NCBI GenBank assembly: GCA_905214345.1
Contig: CAJMLV010000004.1
Span: 1 to 64,000 of the forward strand
Origin: an uncultured bacterium
Lineage (GTDB): Bacteria; Bacillota; Clostridia; Oscillospirales; Ruminococcaceae
Length of the DNA: 64,000 nucleotides
Reading direction: 5' to 3'
Shown here: positions 16,683 to 25,060 of the stretch, in pieces
How positions within the stretch are numbered: the first letter of the stretch is position 1
How the letters are laid out: every line of letters starts with the position of its first letter
Translations under genes and position numbers: made by a program
The notes under the pieces: generated by a model
The model's database searches: none
Told to the model about the DNA's origin: nothing
Seen by the model: the letters and a program-made list of their open reading frames with translations, nothing else

Positions 16683-17655
16683 ATCCCGGCAGGGCAGGGG
16701 ACTGGCCCTGGCTGCCTGTACCGCGGCGCTGAGCCTGCTGTTCACCGGCTGCCTGGGCGCATCTGCGGCCGGCGATCCCCACAAGGTAGCCCTGGTGGTC
16801 AAATCTACCGAAACCCAGTTTTTCCTGTCTATGTTCGCGGGAGCTGAAGCGGCCGCTGCAGAATATAATATCGATCTGACCATCACCGCCCCTGAATCGG
16901 AAGAGGACTACGCGGCCCAGAATGCGCTGGTGGAGCAGGCGGTGGAGGAGGGGGCCGAGGTGATCCTCTTTTCCGCCACCGACTATGAAAACACCGCCGA
17001 AGCCATCAACGCCGCGGCGCAGAAAGGAGTCGGCATCATTGCCATCGACTCGGACGTGAATTCTGCGGCGGTGGCCACCTATATCGGGACCGACAACCAT
17101 GCCGCCGGCAAGATGGCCGCCCAGGCCGCGCTGGAACGGGTGGAAGGCGAACTGAATGTGGGAATCATCAACTATGGCCTGAACAGTGCCAACGGTCAGG
17201 AGCGGGAGAAGGGTGCCCGGGAAACGCTGGAAGAAAGCGGCCGGGCCCAGGTGGTGCAGGTGATCAACACCCGCGCCGAAGCCGCCTCTGCCCAGACCGA
17301 TACGGTGGCGCTGCTGCAGGAACATCCCGAAATCAATGTGCTGCTGGCTTTCAACGAACCCACCAGTGTGGGTGCAGCGGAAGCGGTGCAGCAGCTGGGG
17401 ATGTCGGATGCGGTATTCCTGGTGGGATTTGACAGCAACGTGGAAACGGTGGACGACCTGCAAACCGGGGAAGTGGATGCCCTGGTGGTGCAGAACCCCT
17501 ATGCCATGGGGTATCTGGGCGTGGAAAGCGCCTACAAACTGCTCACCGGCCGTTCCCGGGAACTTCAGCCCACGGTGGATACATCTACCCGGATCGTGGA
17601 CCGGGACAACCTTTTCGCCATGGACAGCCAGAAGGCACTTTTTTCGTTCGATTAA
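16669..17655 (+). CDS. RbsB-like sugar-binding lipoprotein (sensor partner)
   Basis: A 328-residue type I periplasmic-binding-protein fold lipoprotein. The signal peptide ends in a lipobox LFTGC (Cys about 25). The mature part has the normal strand order, starting DPHKVALVVKST and running through FSATDY, IAIDSDVN, IGTDNHAAGKMAA and FNEPTSVGAAEA to the C-terminus. It starts at ATG 16669 inside the kinase gene (14-base overlap) with GGGAGGA upstream. No permease or ATPase follows before the mgl terminator, so it probably serves as a sensor subunit for the YesM kinase rather than a transporter component. It is a useful contrast to the permuted MglB downstream. Confidence 0.85.
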   Translation: MRPNKSRQGRGLALAACTAALSLLFTGCLGASAAGDPHKVALVVKSTETQFFLSMFAGAEAAAAEYNIDLTITAPESEEDYAAQNALVEQAVEEGAEVILFSATDYENTAEAINAAAQKGVGIIAIDSDVNSAAVATYIGTDNHAAGKMAAQAALERVEGELNVGIINYGLNSANGQEREKGARETLEESGRAQVVQVINTRAEAASAQTDTVALLQEHPEINVLLAFNEPTSVGAAEAVQQLGMSDAVFLVGFDSNVETVDDLQTGEVDALVVQNPYAMGYLGVESAYKLLTGRSRELQPTVDTSTRIVDRDNLFAMDSQKALFSFD

Positions 17656-17684
17656 TGGAATTATAATGGAATATTATTCCATTA
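17653..17684 (+). promoter_or_regulatory. Three TAATGGAAT boxes upstream of mglB, candidate YesN operator
   Basis: TAATGGAAT occurs at 17653-17661 and 17664-17672 (11 bases apart, one helical turn) and inverted as ATTCCATTA at 17676-17684, a perfect 9-bp inverted repeat with the second box. AraC-type regulators commonly bind same-face direct repeats. The cluster starts at the stop codon of the sensor lipoprotein gene. I could not identify a convincing promoter between here and mglB. Confidence 0.5.
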
Positions 17685-17756
17685 TTTCACTAACGAAATA
17701 TACAACATGCACAAAATGACCTGATAAAAAGCATACAAAACGGCCAAATGGGATAA

Positions 17757-17809
17757 AAAAACACCCTGTATTTCGGTGAAATTTCACCTTGAAAACAGGG
17801 TGTTTTTCC
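17757..17809 (+). terminator. Intrinsic terminator between the sensor operon and mglB
   Basis: The stem AAACACCCTGT / ACAGGGTGTTT encloses a second small hairpin (GGTGAAATTTCACC, 17775-17788) and ends in TTTTT. If the mgl promoter lies upstream, this would act as an attenuator. Confidence 0.75.
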
Positions 17810-17888
17810 TTTAACATAAGTATTGTCAGGCGGGACTGAGAGAGGAAAGGTTCCGCAAAATCAAACCAAAGCAAGAAGGAGAAACATT

Positions 17889-19208
17889 ATGAAAAAAGCG
17901 CTTGCATTGACCATGGCAGCCGCCATGGCACTTAGCCTGGCCGCCTGCGGCGGTTCCGGCTCCAGCTCCAGCTCCAGCTCCACTGCTTCTACCGGCACCT
18001 CTGAGGCCGCTACCAGCGAAACCACCGAAGCTTCCGCTACCGGTGAAGTGGCCAACAAGGACAAGCCCCTTGTCTGGTTCAACCGTCAGCCCTCCAACAG
18101 CTCCACCGGCGAGCTGGATATGAACGCCCTGACCTTCAACGACAACACCTATTACGTCGGCTTCGACGCCAACCAGGGTGCTGAACTGCAGGGCCAGATG
18201 GTCAAGGATTACATCGAAAAGAACATCGATACCATCGACCGCAACGGCGACGGCATCATCGGCTACGTTCTGGCCATCGGTGACATCGGTCACAACGACT
18301 CCATCGCCCGTACCCGCGGCGTCCGCTCTGCTCTGGGCACCGGCGTTGAGGTTGACGGCGCCATCGACAGCGCTCCTGTCGGCACCAACACTGACGGCAC
18401 CGCTACCGCCGTTAAGGACGGCTCCATCGAAGTCAACGGCAAGACCTACGTTGTCCGTGAGCTGGCCTCTCAGGAAATGAAGAACTCCGCCGGCGCCACT
18501 TGGGACGCTGCCACCGCCGGTAACGCTATCGGCACCTGGTCCGCTTCCTTCGGTGACTCCATCGACGTGGTCGTTTCCAACAACGACGGCATGGGCATGT
18601 CCATGTTCAACGCCTGGTCCAAGGCGGAAGGCGTTCCCACCTTCGGTTATGACGCCAACACCGACGCTGTTGCCGCTATCGCGGAAGGCTACGGCGGCAC
18701 CATCAGCCAGCACGCCGACGTTCAGGCTTACCTGACCCTGCGTGTTCTGCGCAACGCCCTGGACGGCGTGGACATCGACACCGGTATCGGCACCCCCGAT
18801 GACGCCGGCAACGTCCTGTCCGAAGACGTCTACAAGTATGTTGAGTCCGAGCGCTCTTACTACGCTCTGAACGTGGCTGTCACCGCTGAGAACTATCAGG
18901 ACTTCACCGACTCCACCAAGGTCTATGAGCCTGTTTCCAACCAGCTGGATGCCACCGCTCATCCCACCAAGAAGGTTTGGCTGGACATCTACAACTCTGC
19001 TGATAACTTCCTGGGCTCCACCTATCAGCCCCTGCTGCAGAATTATGACGATCTGCTGAACCTGGAAGTTGAGTACATCGCCGGCGACGGCCAGACCGAA
19101 GCCAACATCACCAACCGTCTGAGCAACCCCAGCCAGTATGATGCTTTCGCCATCAACATGGTTAAGACGGACAACGGTGCTTCCTACACTGCTCTGCTGA
19201 GCCAGTGA
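17889..19208 (+). CDS. mglB: Circularly permuted galactose/glucose-binding lipoprotein (MglB family)
   Basis: A 439-residue lipoprotein with signal peptide, lipobox SLAAC and a Ser/Thr linker to about residue 55. The fold starts in the middle of the usual MglB order: KPLVWFNRQPS (equivalent to E. coli VPVVFFNKEPS) is the first strand. Then come YYVGFDANQG, the EF-hand-like calcium loop DRNGDGIIGY (117-126), GHNDSIARTRG, ATWDAA, SNNDGMGMS and FGYDANTDA. The segment that should come first, KVWLDIYNSADNFLG...GDGQTEANITNRL...DAFAINMV (362-425), is at the C-terminus after a linker. Ligand positions are kept: Asn65, His135, Asp137, Arg141, Trp205, Asn231/232 and Asp255. The moved part keeps Tyr368, Asp372 and Phe374 at the same spacing as Tyr10, Asp14 and Phe16. 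It should deliver galactose/glucose to MglAC. Confidence 0.88.
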   Translation: MKKALALTMAAAMALSLAACGGSGSSSSSSSTASTGTSEAATSETTEASATGEVANKDKPLVWFNRQPSNSSTGELDMNALTFNDNTYYVGFDANQGAELQGQMVKDYIEKNIDTIDRNGDGIIGYVLAIGDIGHNDSIARTRGVRSALGTGVEVDGAIDSAPVGTNTDGTATAVKDGSIEVNGKTYVVRELASQEMKNSAGATWDAATAGNAIGTWSASFGDSIDVVVSNNDGMGMSMFNAWSKAEGVPTFGYDANTDAVAAIAEGYGGTISQHADVQAYLTLRVLRNALDGVDIDTGIGTPDDAGNVLSEDVYKYVESERSYYALNVAVTAENYQDFTDSTKVYEPVSNQLDATAHPTKKVWLDIYNSADNFLGSTYQPLLQNYDDLLNLEVEYIAGDGQTEANITNRLSNPSQYDAFAINMVKTDNGASYTALLSQ

Positions 19209-19257
19209 TCTCTCACCGCGGTGCGGTGAACCGATTCATTAACAGGTAAACCCACTT

Positions 19258-19307
19258 GCTATTAGGGAGCAGATATGCACAGCAGTTTCTCCCTAATAGC
19301 GTTTTTT
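19258..19307 (+). terminator. Partial terminator between mglB and mglA
   Basis: A 12-bp perfect stem (GCTATTAGGGAG, 19258-19269, with CTCCCTAATAGC, 19289-19300) and GTTTTTTG. Such hairpins after binding-protein genes commonly keep the binding protein more abundant than the ATPase and permease. Confidence 0.8.
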
Positions 19308-19374
19308 GATGAAAAACACGGCAGCGTCAGTTCATGGCTGAAACTGTTAATTTGCAGATACGGGAGTAAATAGA

Positions 19375-20883
19375 ATGGCAGAAGCGAAAGACGATATCGT
19401 CTTGTCAATTCGTGGTATGTCCAAGTCCTTCGGTCGCAACCGGGTTCTTGACCATATCAACCTCGACGTCAAGCGCGGAACTGTCATGGGACTTATGGGC
19501 GAAAACGGCGCCGGTAAGTCCACGATGATGAAGTGCCTGTTTGGCACCTACCAGAAGGACGAAGGCAAGATCTTCCTCAACGGCAAGGAGATCAGCTTTT
19601 CCGGGCCCAAAGATGCCCTGGAAAACGGCATTGCCATGGTCCACCAGGAGCTGAACCAGTGCCTGGAACGCAACGTCATCGATAACCTGTTCCTTGGCCG
19701 CTATCCGGTCAATTCCGCCGGCGTTGTTGACGAGACTCGAATGAAGAAAAAGGCCTCCGAGCTGTTCCGCAAACTCGGTATGACCGTGAACCTGACCCAG
19801 CCCATGCGGAATATGTCTGTTTCCCAGCGTCAGATGTGCGAGATCGCGAAAGCCATCTCCTACAACTCGCAGGTCATCGTTCTGGACGAGCCCACCTCCT
19901 CCCTGACCGTGCAGGAGGTCGACAAGCTCTTCGAAATGATGCGGATGCTGAAATCGCAGGGCATCTCTCTGATCTATATCTCTCATAAGATGGATGAGAT
20001 CTTTGAGATCTGCGACCAGATCTCTGTGCTGCGTGACGGCAACCTGGTCATGACCAAGGATGCCAAGGACACCAACATGAACGAGCTGATCTCCGCCATG
20101 GTCGGCCGCTCTCTGGAAAGCCGCTTCCCGCCGGTGGACAACACCCCCGGGGAACCCATCCTCTCGGTGCAGCATCTGTCCACCAAGTATGCGCCTCACC
20201 TGCAGGACATCTCTTTTGATGTGCGTCAGGGCGAAATCTTCGGTCTGTACGGCCTGGTGGGCGCCGGCCGTACCGAACTGCTGGAAACCATCTTCGGCGT
20301 GCGCACCCGTGCCGCCGGGCGTGTCTACTTCAAGGACCGCCTGATGAACTTCAACAATGCAAAAGAAGCCATCGAGCACGGATTCGCCATGATCACCGAG
20401 GAACGCAAGGCCAACGGCCTGTTCCTGAAATGTGACCTGACCTTCAACACCACCATCGCGAACCTGGATCAGTACAAGTCCGGTATGGCACTGTCCAACC
20501 CCAAGATGGTGAAGGCCACCAACAAGGAGATCAAGATCATGCACACCAAGTGCATGGGCCCGGAAGACATGATCACCAGCCTTTCCGGCGGCAACCAGCA
20601 GAAGGTCATCTTCGGCAAGTGGCTGGAACGTGAGCCGCAGGTCTTTATGATGGACGAACCGACACGCGGCATCGACGTCGGCGCCAAGTACGAGATCTAC
20701 GAACTGATCATCAACATGGCAAAGCAGGGAAAGACGATCATCGTTGTTTCCTCCGAAATGCCTGAGATCCTGGGCATCACAAACCGGATCGGCGTCATGT
20801 CCAATGGACGGCTTTCCGGCATCGTCAATACCAAAGAGACCAACCAGGAAGAGCTGCTGAGACTCAGTGCGAAATACCTGTAA
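19375..20883 (+). CDS. mglA: Galactose/methyl-galactoside ABC importer ATPase
   Basis: A 502-residue tandem ATPase of the ribose/galactose importer family. The first half has Walker A GENGAGKST, a VSQRQMCEIAK signature region and Walker B VIVLDEPTSSLT. The second half has a divergent P-loop GLVGAGRTE, an intact signature LSGGNQQKV and MMDEPTRGID. This asymmetry is normal for the family. It powers uptake through MglC of sugar delivered by MglB and sits 16 bases before mglC. Confidence 0.93.
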   Translation: MAEAKDDIVLSIRGMSKSFGRNRVLDHINLDVKRGTVMGLMGENGAGKSTMMKCLFGTYQKDEGKIFLNGKEISFSGPKDALENGIAMVHQELNQCLERNVIDNLFLGRYPVNSAGVVDETRMKKKASELFRKLGMTVNLTQPMRNMSVSQRQMCEIAKAISYNSQVIVLDEPTSSLTVQEVDKLFEMMRMLKSQGISLIYISHKMDEIFEICDQISVLRDGNLVMTKDAKDTNMNELISAMVGRSLESRFPPVDNTPGEPILSVQHLSTKYAPHLQDISFDVRQGEIFGLYGLVGAGRTELLETIFGVRTRAAGRVYFKDRLMNFNNAKEAIEHGFAMITEERKANGLFLKCDLTFNTTIANLDQYKSGMALSNPKMVKATNKEIKIMHTKCMGPEDMITSLSGGNQQKVIFGKWLEREPQVFMMDEPTRGIDVGAKYEIYELIINMAKQGKTIIVVSSEMPEILGITNRIGVMSNGRLSGIVNTKETNQEELLRLSAKYL

Positions 20884-20899
20884 GTGGGGGAAATGATTT

Positions 20900-22555
20900 A
20901 TGGTGACTGAAAAAACAAAAATCCTGTCGGCTGAACAGGAAGCGGCGCTTTTGCAGCCGATCAACGATCATGTGGGATCCATTCAGGACAAGATCAATGA
21001 CCTGCGCGTGGACGGCACCGACAAAGTGATCGAAATCCAGAACGTTATCGATAACCTCAAGCGTGACCGCATCTATACCCAGCAGGAGAAGGATGCCAAG
21101 ATCGCCAAGCTGAAGACCGAGCTGGACAAGGCCAAAGCGGTGGAAGCCAAGAACAAGGACGCCATCGCCAAGCTGATTGCCGAAGCCGAAAGCTACCTGA
21201 AAGAGCACTACAATGCCGAGTATTATCAGGCTGTTGTGGAAAGCTGCAAGGTGGAAAAGGTCGTTGCTCAGGAAAAGTACAAGGCCAACGTGGCCCAGCT
21301 GGAAAAAGAGCATCAGGCTACCCTGGCCAAGCTCAGCGATTCCCATGAAATCAAGGATGAAAAGTACGTTCACAAGAACCGTCTTTTCGACGCCAAGATG
21401 CAGTTGGACAAGGACCTGCAGGCCGTCAAGGACCGTCAGCACGCCGCATTTGATCACAAGTATCACCTGATCGATATGCTGCGCATGTCCAAGTTCACTG
21501 TGCCTGAAGTCATGGCCCAGAGATGGGAAAACTACAAGTACACCTTCAACCGCCGCGACTTCCTGCTGCGCAACGGTCTGTATCTGGCCATCATCGTGAT
21601 CTTCATCGCGCTGTGCATCATCACCCCCATCGTCAAGAATGTGCAGCTGCTCACCGTCAACAACATCCTGAACATCCTGCAGCAGGCTTCTCCCCGTATG
21701 TTCCTGGCACTGGGCGTCGCTGGCCTGATCCTTCTGGCCGGTACCGACCTGTCCATCGGCCGTATGGTGGGCATGGGCATGACTGCCGCCACCATCGTGA
21801 TGCACCAGGGCCCCAACACCGGTTCTGTGTTCGGTCATGTGTTTGACTTCTCCGGCCTGCCGGTCATCGTGCGCGTGCTGCTGGCTCTGGTGGTCTGCAT
21901 TGTTCTGTGCACCATCTTCACCACCATCGCCGGTTTCTTTACCGCCAAGTTCAAGATGCATCCCTTCATCTCCACCATGGCCAACATGCTGGTCATCTTC
22001 GGTCTGGTCACTTACTCCACCAAGGGCGTTTCCTTCGGTGCTATTGACCCCTCCATCCCCAGCATGATCATCCCCAAAATCAACGGTTTCCCCACCATCA
22101 TCCTGTGGGCTGTGGCTGCCGTGGTCATCGTCTGGTTCATCTGGAACAAGACCACCTTCGGCAAGAACCTGTACGCTGTGGGCGGCAACCCCGAAGCGGC
22201 TTCCGTTTCCGGTATTTCCGTCTTCCTGGTCACTGTGGGCGCCTTTGTCATGGCCGGTGTTCTGTACGGCTTCGGTTCCTGGCTTGAATGCATCCGCATG
22301 GTGGGTTCCGGCTCCGCTGCTTACGGCCAGGGCTGGGAAATGGACGCCATCGCGGCCTGCGTCGTGGGCGGTATCTCCTTCACCGGCGGTATCGGTAAGA
22401 TCTCCGGCGTTGTGGTCGGCGTCTTCATCTTCACCGCTCTGACCTACTCCCTGACCACTCTGGGCATTGACACCAACCTGCAGTTCGTCTTCTCCGGCAT
22501 CATCATCCTGGTCGCCGTTATGCTCGACTGCCTGAAGTACGTCCAGAAGAAGTAA
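20900..22555 (+). CDS. mglC: Galactose ABC permease MglC with long N-terminal coiled-coil extension
   Basis: A 551-residue protein, against about 336 for E. coli MglC. The permease core begins near residue 208 and has the family landmarks LGVAGLILLAGTDLSIGR, WNKTTFGKNLYAVGGNPEAA, DAIAACVVGGISFTGGIG and the LDCLKYVQKK end. Residues 1-205 contain no membrane segment and are charged, helical and heptad-rich (for example IQNVIDNLKRDRIYTQQEKD and AKIAKLKTELDKAKAVEAK). They would form a cytoplasmic coiled coil next to the ATPase. The ATG at 20900 has AGTGGGGG upstream, and the frame has no better internal start near residue 205. The extension looks like a real part of the protein; its function is unknown. 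Confidence 0.88.
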   Translation: MVTEKTKILSAEQEAALLQPINDHVGSIQDKINDLRVDGTDKVIEIQNVIDNLKRDRIYTQQEKDAKIAKLKTELDKAKAVEAKNKDAIAKLIAEAESYLKEHYNAEYYQAVVESCKVEKVVAQEKYKANVAQLEKEHQATLAKLSDSHEIKDEKYVHKNRLFDAKMQLDKDLQAVKDRQHAAFDHKYHLIDMLRMSKFTVPEVMAQRWENYKYTFNRRDFLLRNGLYLAIIVIFIALCIITPIVKNVQLLTVNNILNILQQASPRMFLALGVAGLILLAGTDLSIGRMVGMGMTAATIVMHQGPNTGSVFGHVFDFSGLPVIVRVLLALVVCIVLCTIFTTIAGFFTAKFKMHPFISTMANMLVIFGLVTYSTKGVSFGAIDPSIPSMIIPKINGFPTIILWAVAAVVIVWFIWNKTTFGKNLYAVGGNPEAASVSGISVFLVTVGAFVMAGVLYGFGSWLECIRMVGSGSAAYGQGWEMDAIAACVVGGISFTGGIGKISGVVVGVFIFTALTYSLTTLGIDTNLQFVFSGIIILVAVMLDCLKYVQKK

Positions 22556-22577
22556 TCCGATTTTTACCAACCTGATT

Positions 22578-22624
22578 AGGACCCGCCACAGAGGGGCTTG
22601 GACCCGCTGCGGCGGGTCCTTTGC
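22578..22624 (+). terminator. Intrinsic terminator after mglC
   Basis: AGGACCCGCC (22578-22587) pairs with GGCGGGTCCT (22611-22620), followed by TTTG. A nested alternative (22600-22619) also exists. Confidence 0.75.
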
Positions 22625-22646
22625 TTTCTGTGTATTTCACCAAACC

Positions 22647-22695
22647 AAAAACGGCCGCTGTCGGGAATTTCCTCCCGGCAGCGGCCGTTTTGTTT
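22647..22695. terminator. Bidirectional terminator between convergent genes
   Basis: A nearly perfect 19-bp stem (22647-22665 with 22673-22691), with A4 before and T4 after. It stops mglC read-through and also ends the minus-strand operon. Confidence 0.85.
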
Positions 22696-22706
22696 TGCTT
22701 CTCTGA

Positions 22707-23282
22707 TTATTTGCGGCGCTTGGTTTTCTTGCGTACGCTGTATCCAAAGGTCCCCAGACGCCTGCCCAGAGCCATATATTCGCCGTGGGAATAGACGATC
22801 AGCTTGGCCTTGTCCAGGCAGAGCTTGCCTTTTTCGTCCAGCAGGCTCTCGTCCACATCCACTGCCACCACTTCGGCCAGGAACAAATCGTGGCTGCCCA
22901 ACGGGATGCGCTGGGTGACTTTGCACTCCAGGTTCAGCGGACTTTCTTCCAGCAGAACGGTACCTACCTTGGCAGCAGGGGCCGCGTGCAGATTCATGGC
23001 GGCAAATTTGTCCACATCCCGGCCGCTCTTTACGCCGCACCAGTCCACGGCACGGGTCAGCGGTTCGGTGGGCAGATTCACCACGAACTCGCCGCTGTCC
23101 TTGATGAGGTCATAGCTGTATCGCTCCGGCCGCACACTGATGGAGAGCATGGAAGGTTGGGTGCAGATGGTACCGCACCAGCCCACCGTAATCAGGTTGG
23201 GCTTATCCAGCGGTCCGCAGCTGACCAGCACCGGCGGTTCGGGATTGAGCAGGGTGGAACCCTTCCATACCTGACGGCTCAT
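22707..23282 (-). CDS. Flavin-reductase-like FMN-binding split-barrel protein
   Basis: A 191-residue protein of the flavin reductase domain family: PVLVSCGPLDKPNLITVGWCG near the start, then SISVRPERYSYDLIKDSGEFVVNLP and SPLNLECKV later. Such proteins bind FMN and act as flavin or ferric reductases or accessory oxidoreductases. It ends in a basic tail (SVRKKTKRRK). Its ATG overlaps the TGA of the glycosyltransferase gene by four bases, so it is last in a Crp/Fnr-glycosyltransferase-flavoprotein operon. No functional link is obvious. Confidence 0.85.
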   Translation of the reverse strand: MSRQVWKGSTLLNPEPPVLVSCGPLDKPNLITVGWCGTICTQPSMLSISVRPERYSYDLIKDSGEFVVNLPTEPLTRAVDWCGVKSGRDVDKFAAMNLHAAPAAKVGTVLLEESPLNLECKVTQRIPLGSHDLFLAEVVAVDVDESLLDEKGKLCLDKAKLIVYSHGEYMALGRRLGTFGYSVRKKTKRRK

Positions 23283-24253
23283 GCGTCCTCCTCCTTGTCC
23301 CAGGTGCGGTCGCTGATGATGTAGCGGGGCCGACCTTTGGTCTCCATGTAGATTTTACCGATATATTCGCCGATCACGCCCAGGCAGACCAGCTGCACAC
23401 CCGAAACAAAGCAGATGATGCAGGTGGTGGAAGCCCAGCCGGACACGGTGGCGCCAATCAGCGCTTCGATGATGGCCCAGATCACCCCGATGAAAGAGAT
23501 GACCGCCACAAGAACGCCAAACCCGGTGATGAAGCGGATGGGCTTGACCGAAAGGCTGGTGATGCCGTCAAAGGCCAGGCTCAGCATCTTGGACAGGGGA
23601 TAGTGGCTCTCACCCGCTATGCGTTCGTGGCGTTCATAGGCAACGCAGGTGGATTTGAAGCCCACCAGCGGCACCATACCGCGCAGGAACAGGTTCACTT
23701 CCTTGAAGTTGGCGAATTCTTTCAGTACCCGGGCACTCATCAGCCGGTAGTCGGCATGGTTGAACACCACTTCCGCGCCCATGGCATTGAGCAGCTTGTA
23801 AAAACTTTCGGCGGTGAACCGCTTGAAGAAAGTATCGGTCTGGCGGCTGGAACGCACGCCGTACACCACTTCGCAGCCGTCGTGGTAGGCGTCTACCATG
23901 GCGTCCATGGCGTTGATGTCGTCCTGACCGTCGCAGTCGATGGAGATGGTGATGTCGCACCGGTCTTTGGCCTCCATCAACCCGGCCAGCACGGCGTTCT
24001 GGTGTCCGCGGTTGCGGCTCTGGCTGATGCCCAGATAGTGGGGGTCGGCAGCGGCCAGATCAGAGATGATCTGCCAGGTCTTGTCCTTGGAACCGTCATT
24101 CACAAAGAGCACCCGGCTGTCCGGGCTGATCTTTCCGGCATCGGACAGGTCGTTGATCTTTTTCAGGAACAGCGGCGCCGTGATGGGCAGCACTTCCTGC
24201 TCGTTGTAGCAGGGAATGACGATGTACAAAACAGGGGTATGACGGTGGTTCAT
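23279..24253 (-). CDS. GtrB/DPM1-like membrane glycosyltransferase (family 2)
   Basis: A 324-residue glycosyltransferase. The GT2 domain starts YIVIPCYNEQEVLP, has FVNDGSKDKTW, SRNRGHQNAVLAGL and the metal-binding segment SIDCDGQDD. Two C-terminal membrane helices (about 232-258 and 267-292) precede the end. This layout matches GtrB/YkcC-type enzymes that charge undecaprenyl phosphate with a sugar for envelope modification. It starts nine bases after the regulator gene with GAGGTAA as ribosome site. Confidence 0.87.
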   Translation of the reverse strand: MNHRHTPVLYIVIPCYNEQEVLPITAPLFLKKINDLSDAGKISPDSRVLFVNDGSKDKTWQIISDLAAADPHYLGISQSRNRGHQNAVLAGLMEAKDRCDITISIDCDGQDDINAMDAMVDAYHDGCEVVYGVRSSRQTDTFFKRFTAESFYKLLNAMGAEVVFNHADYRLMSARVLKEFANFKEVNLFLRGMVPLVGFKSTCVAYERHERIAGESHYPLSKMLSLAFDGITSLSVKPIRFITGFGVLVAVISFIGVIWAIIEALIGATVSGWASTTCIICFVSGVQLVCLGVIGEYIGKIYMETKGRPRYIISDRTWDKEEDA

Positions 24254-24262
24254 GACGTTACC

Positions 24263-24958
24263 TCATTCCTGGCACTGGTGGCGCAGGCGTTCTTTGTCCA
24301 GAATTTTGAAACTTCCCCGGAAGGTCTCGATCAGCCCGTCCCGCTGCATGCGGCCCAGTTCCCGGCTCAGGGCGCTGCGGTCGCAGTTCAGGTATTCGGC
24401 CAGACCTGCCCGGGTCAGGGGCACCGCAAAGGTATCCTGCCCGGCCTCTTCGGCCTGTTCCAGCAGCCACAGGCTGATGCGCACCCGCAGACTCTTGCAG
24501 ATGAGCAGTTCCACCCGGCGATCCAGGGCGAAATATTTGTTGGAGATGGTCAGCACCAGATTCTGCAAAAGCTGCAGATGACTTTCATGCAGATGGGCAC
24601 AGGGATGAATGATTTTTTCATAGGGCAGATAGATGGCCAGACAATCGGTCTGGGCCATCACGCTCACCGGACTTTTGGTGCTGGAACCGGAAAGCACATC
24701 GCCGAACAGCCCGCCGGTACCCATCTCGGTGATGGCCACGCTGCTGCCGTCAGGGGTGTTTTTCAGGGCGGTAATCTGCCCTTCCAGCAAAATGCCCACT
24801 TCCTTGGTCTCGTAGCCGGCCAGCATCAGAAATTCACCTTTCTGATACCGGCGCACCCGGGGTGCAAAGCAGTCCAGCATTTTGTCCAGTTCATCATCAC
24901 GCATGCCGCGCAGCAGGGAAGTGCCGCGCAAAACGGGATAATAGGGACGCAGATTCAT
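24263..24958 (-). CDS. Crp/Fnr-family transcriptional regulator
   Basis: A 231-residue regulator: an N-terminal cyclic-nucleotide-binding-like beta barrel (RRYQKGEFLMLAGYETKEVGILLEGQ region), a dimer helix, and a C-terminal winged helix with TRAGLAEYLNCDRSALSRELGRM as recognition region. It lacks the N-terminal Cys cluster of Fnr. First gene of a three-gene minus-strand operon; GAAAGGAT precedes its ATG. Its promoter overlaps a promoter for the divergent ABC importer, so it may regulate both. Confidence 0.88.
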   Translation of the reverse strand: MNLRPYYPVLRGTSLLRGMRDDELDKMLDCFAPRVRRYQKGEFLMLAGYETKEVGILLEGQITALKNTPDGSSVAITEMGTGGLFGDVLSGSSTKSPVSVMAQTDCLAIYLPYEKIIHPCAHLHESHLQLLQNLVLTISNKYFALDRRVELLICKSLRVRISLWLLEQAEEAGQDTFAVPLTRAGLAEYLNCDRSALSRELGRMQRDGLIETFRGSFKILDKERLRHQCQE

Positions 24959-25031
24959 CGCAAAGATCCTTTCCTGGAGAGTTGGCGGTAAGCCGCAAAA
25001 TGTTGCCGGGGCAAAACTGTTGCACCGGCAA

Positions 25032-25060
25032 TCGACATTCTTGCTTTATTATAGTATAGT
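25032..25060 (+). promoter_or_regulatory. Promoter for the SsuA-like importer operon
   Basis: TCGACA (25032-25037), a 17-base spacer and TATAGT (25055-25060). It interleaves with the divergent promoter at 25048-25076. Confidence 0.6.

Noticed and set aside
16669..17655. Possible circular permutation of the RbsB-like lipoprotein as well
   Set aside because: Its strands run in the normal order from VALVVKST to the C-terminus; only MglB is permuted.
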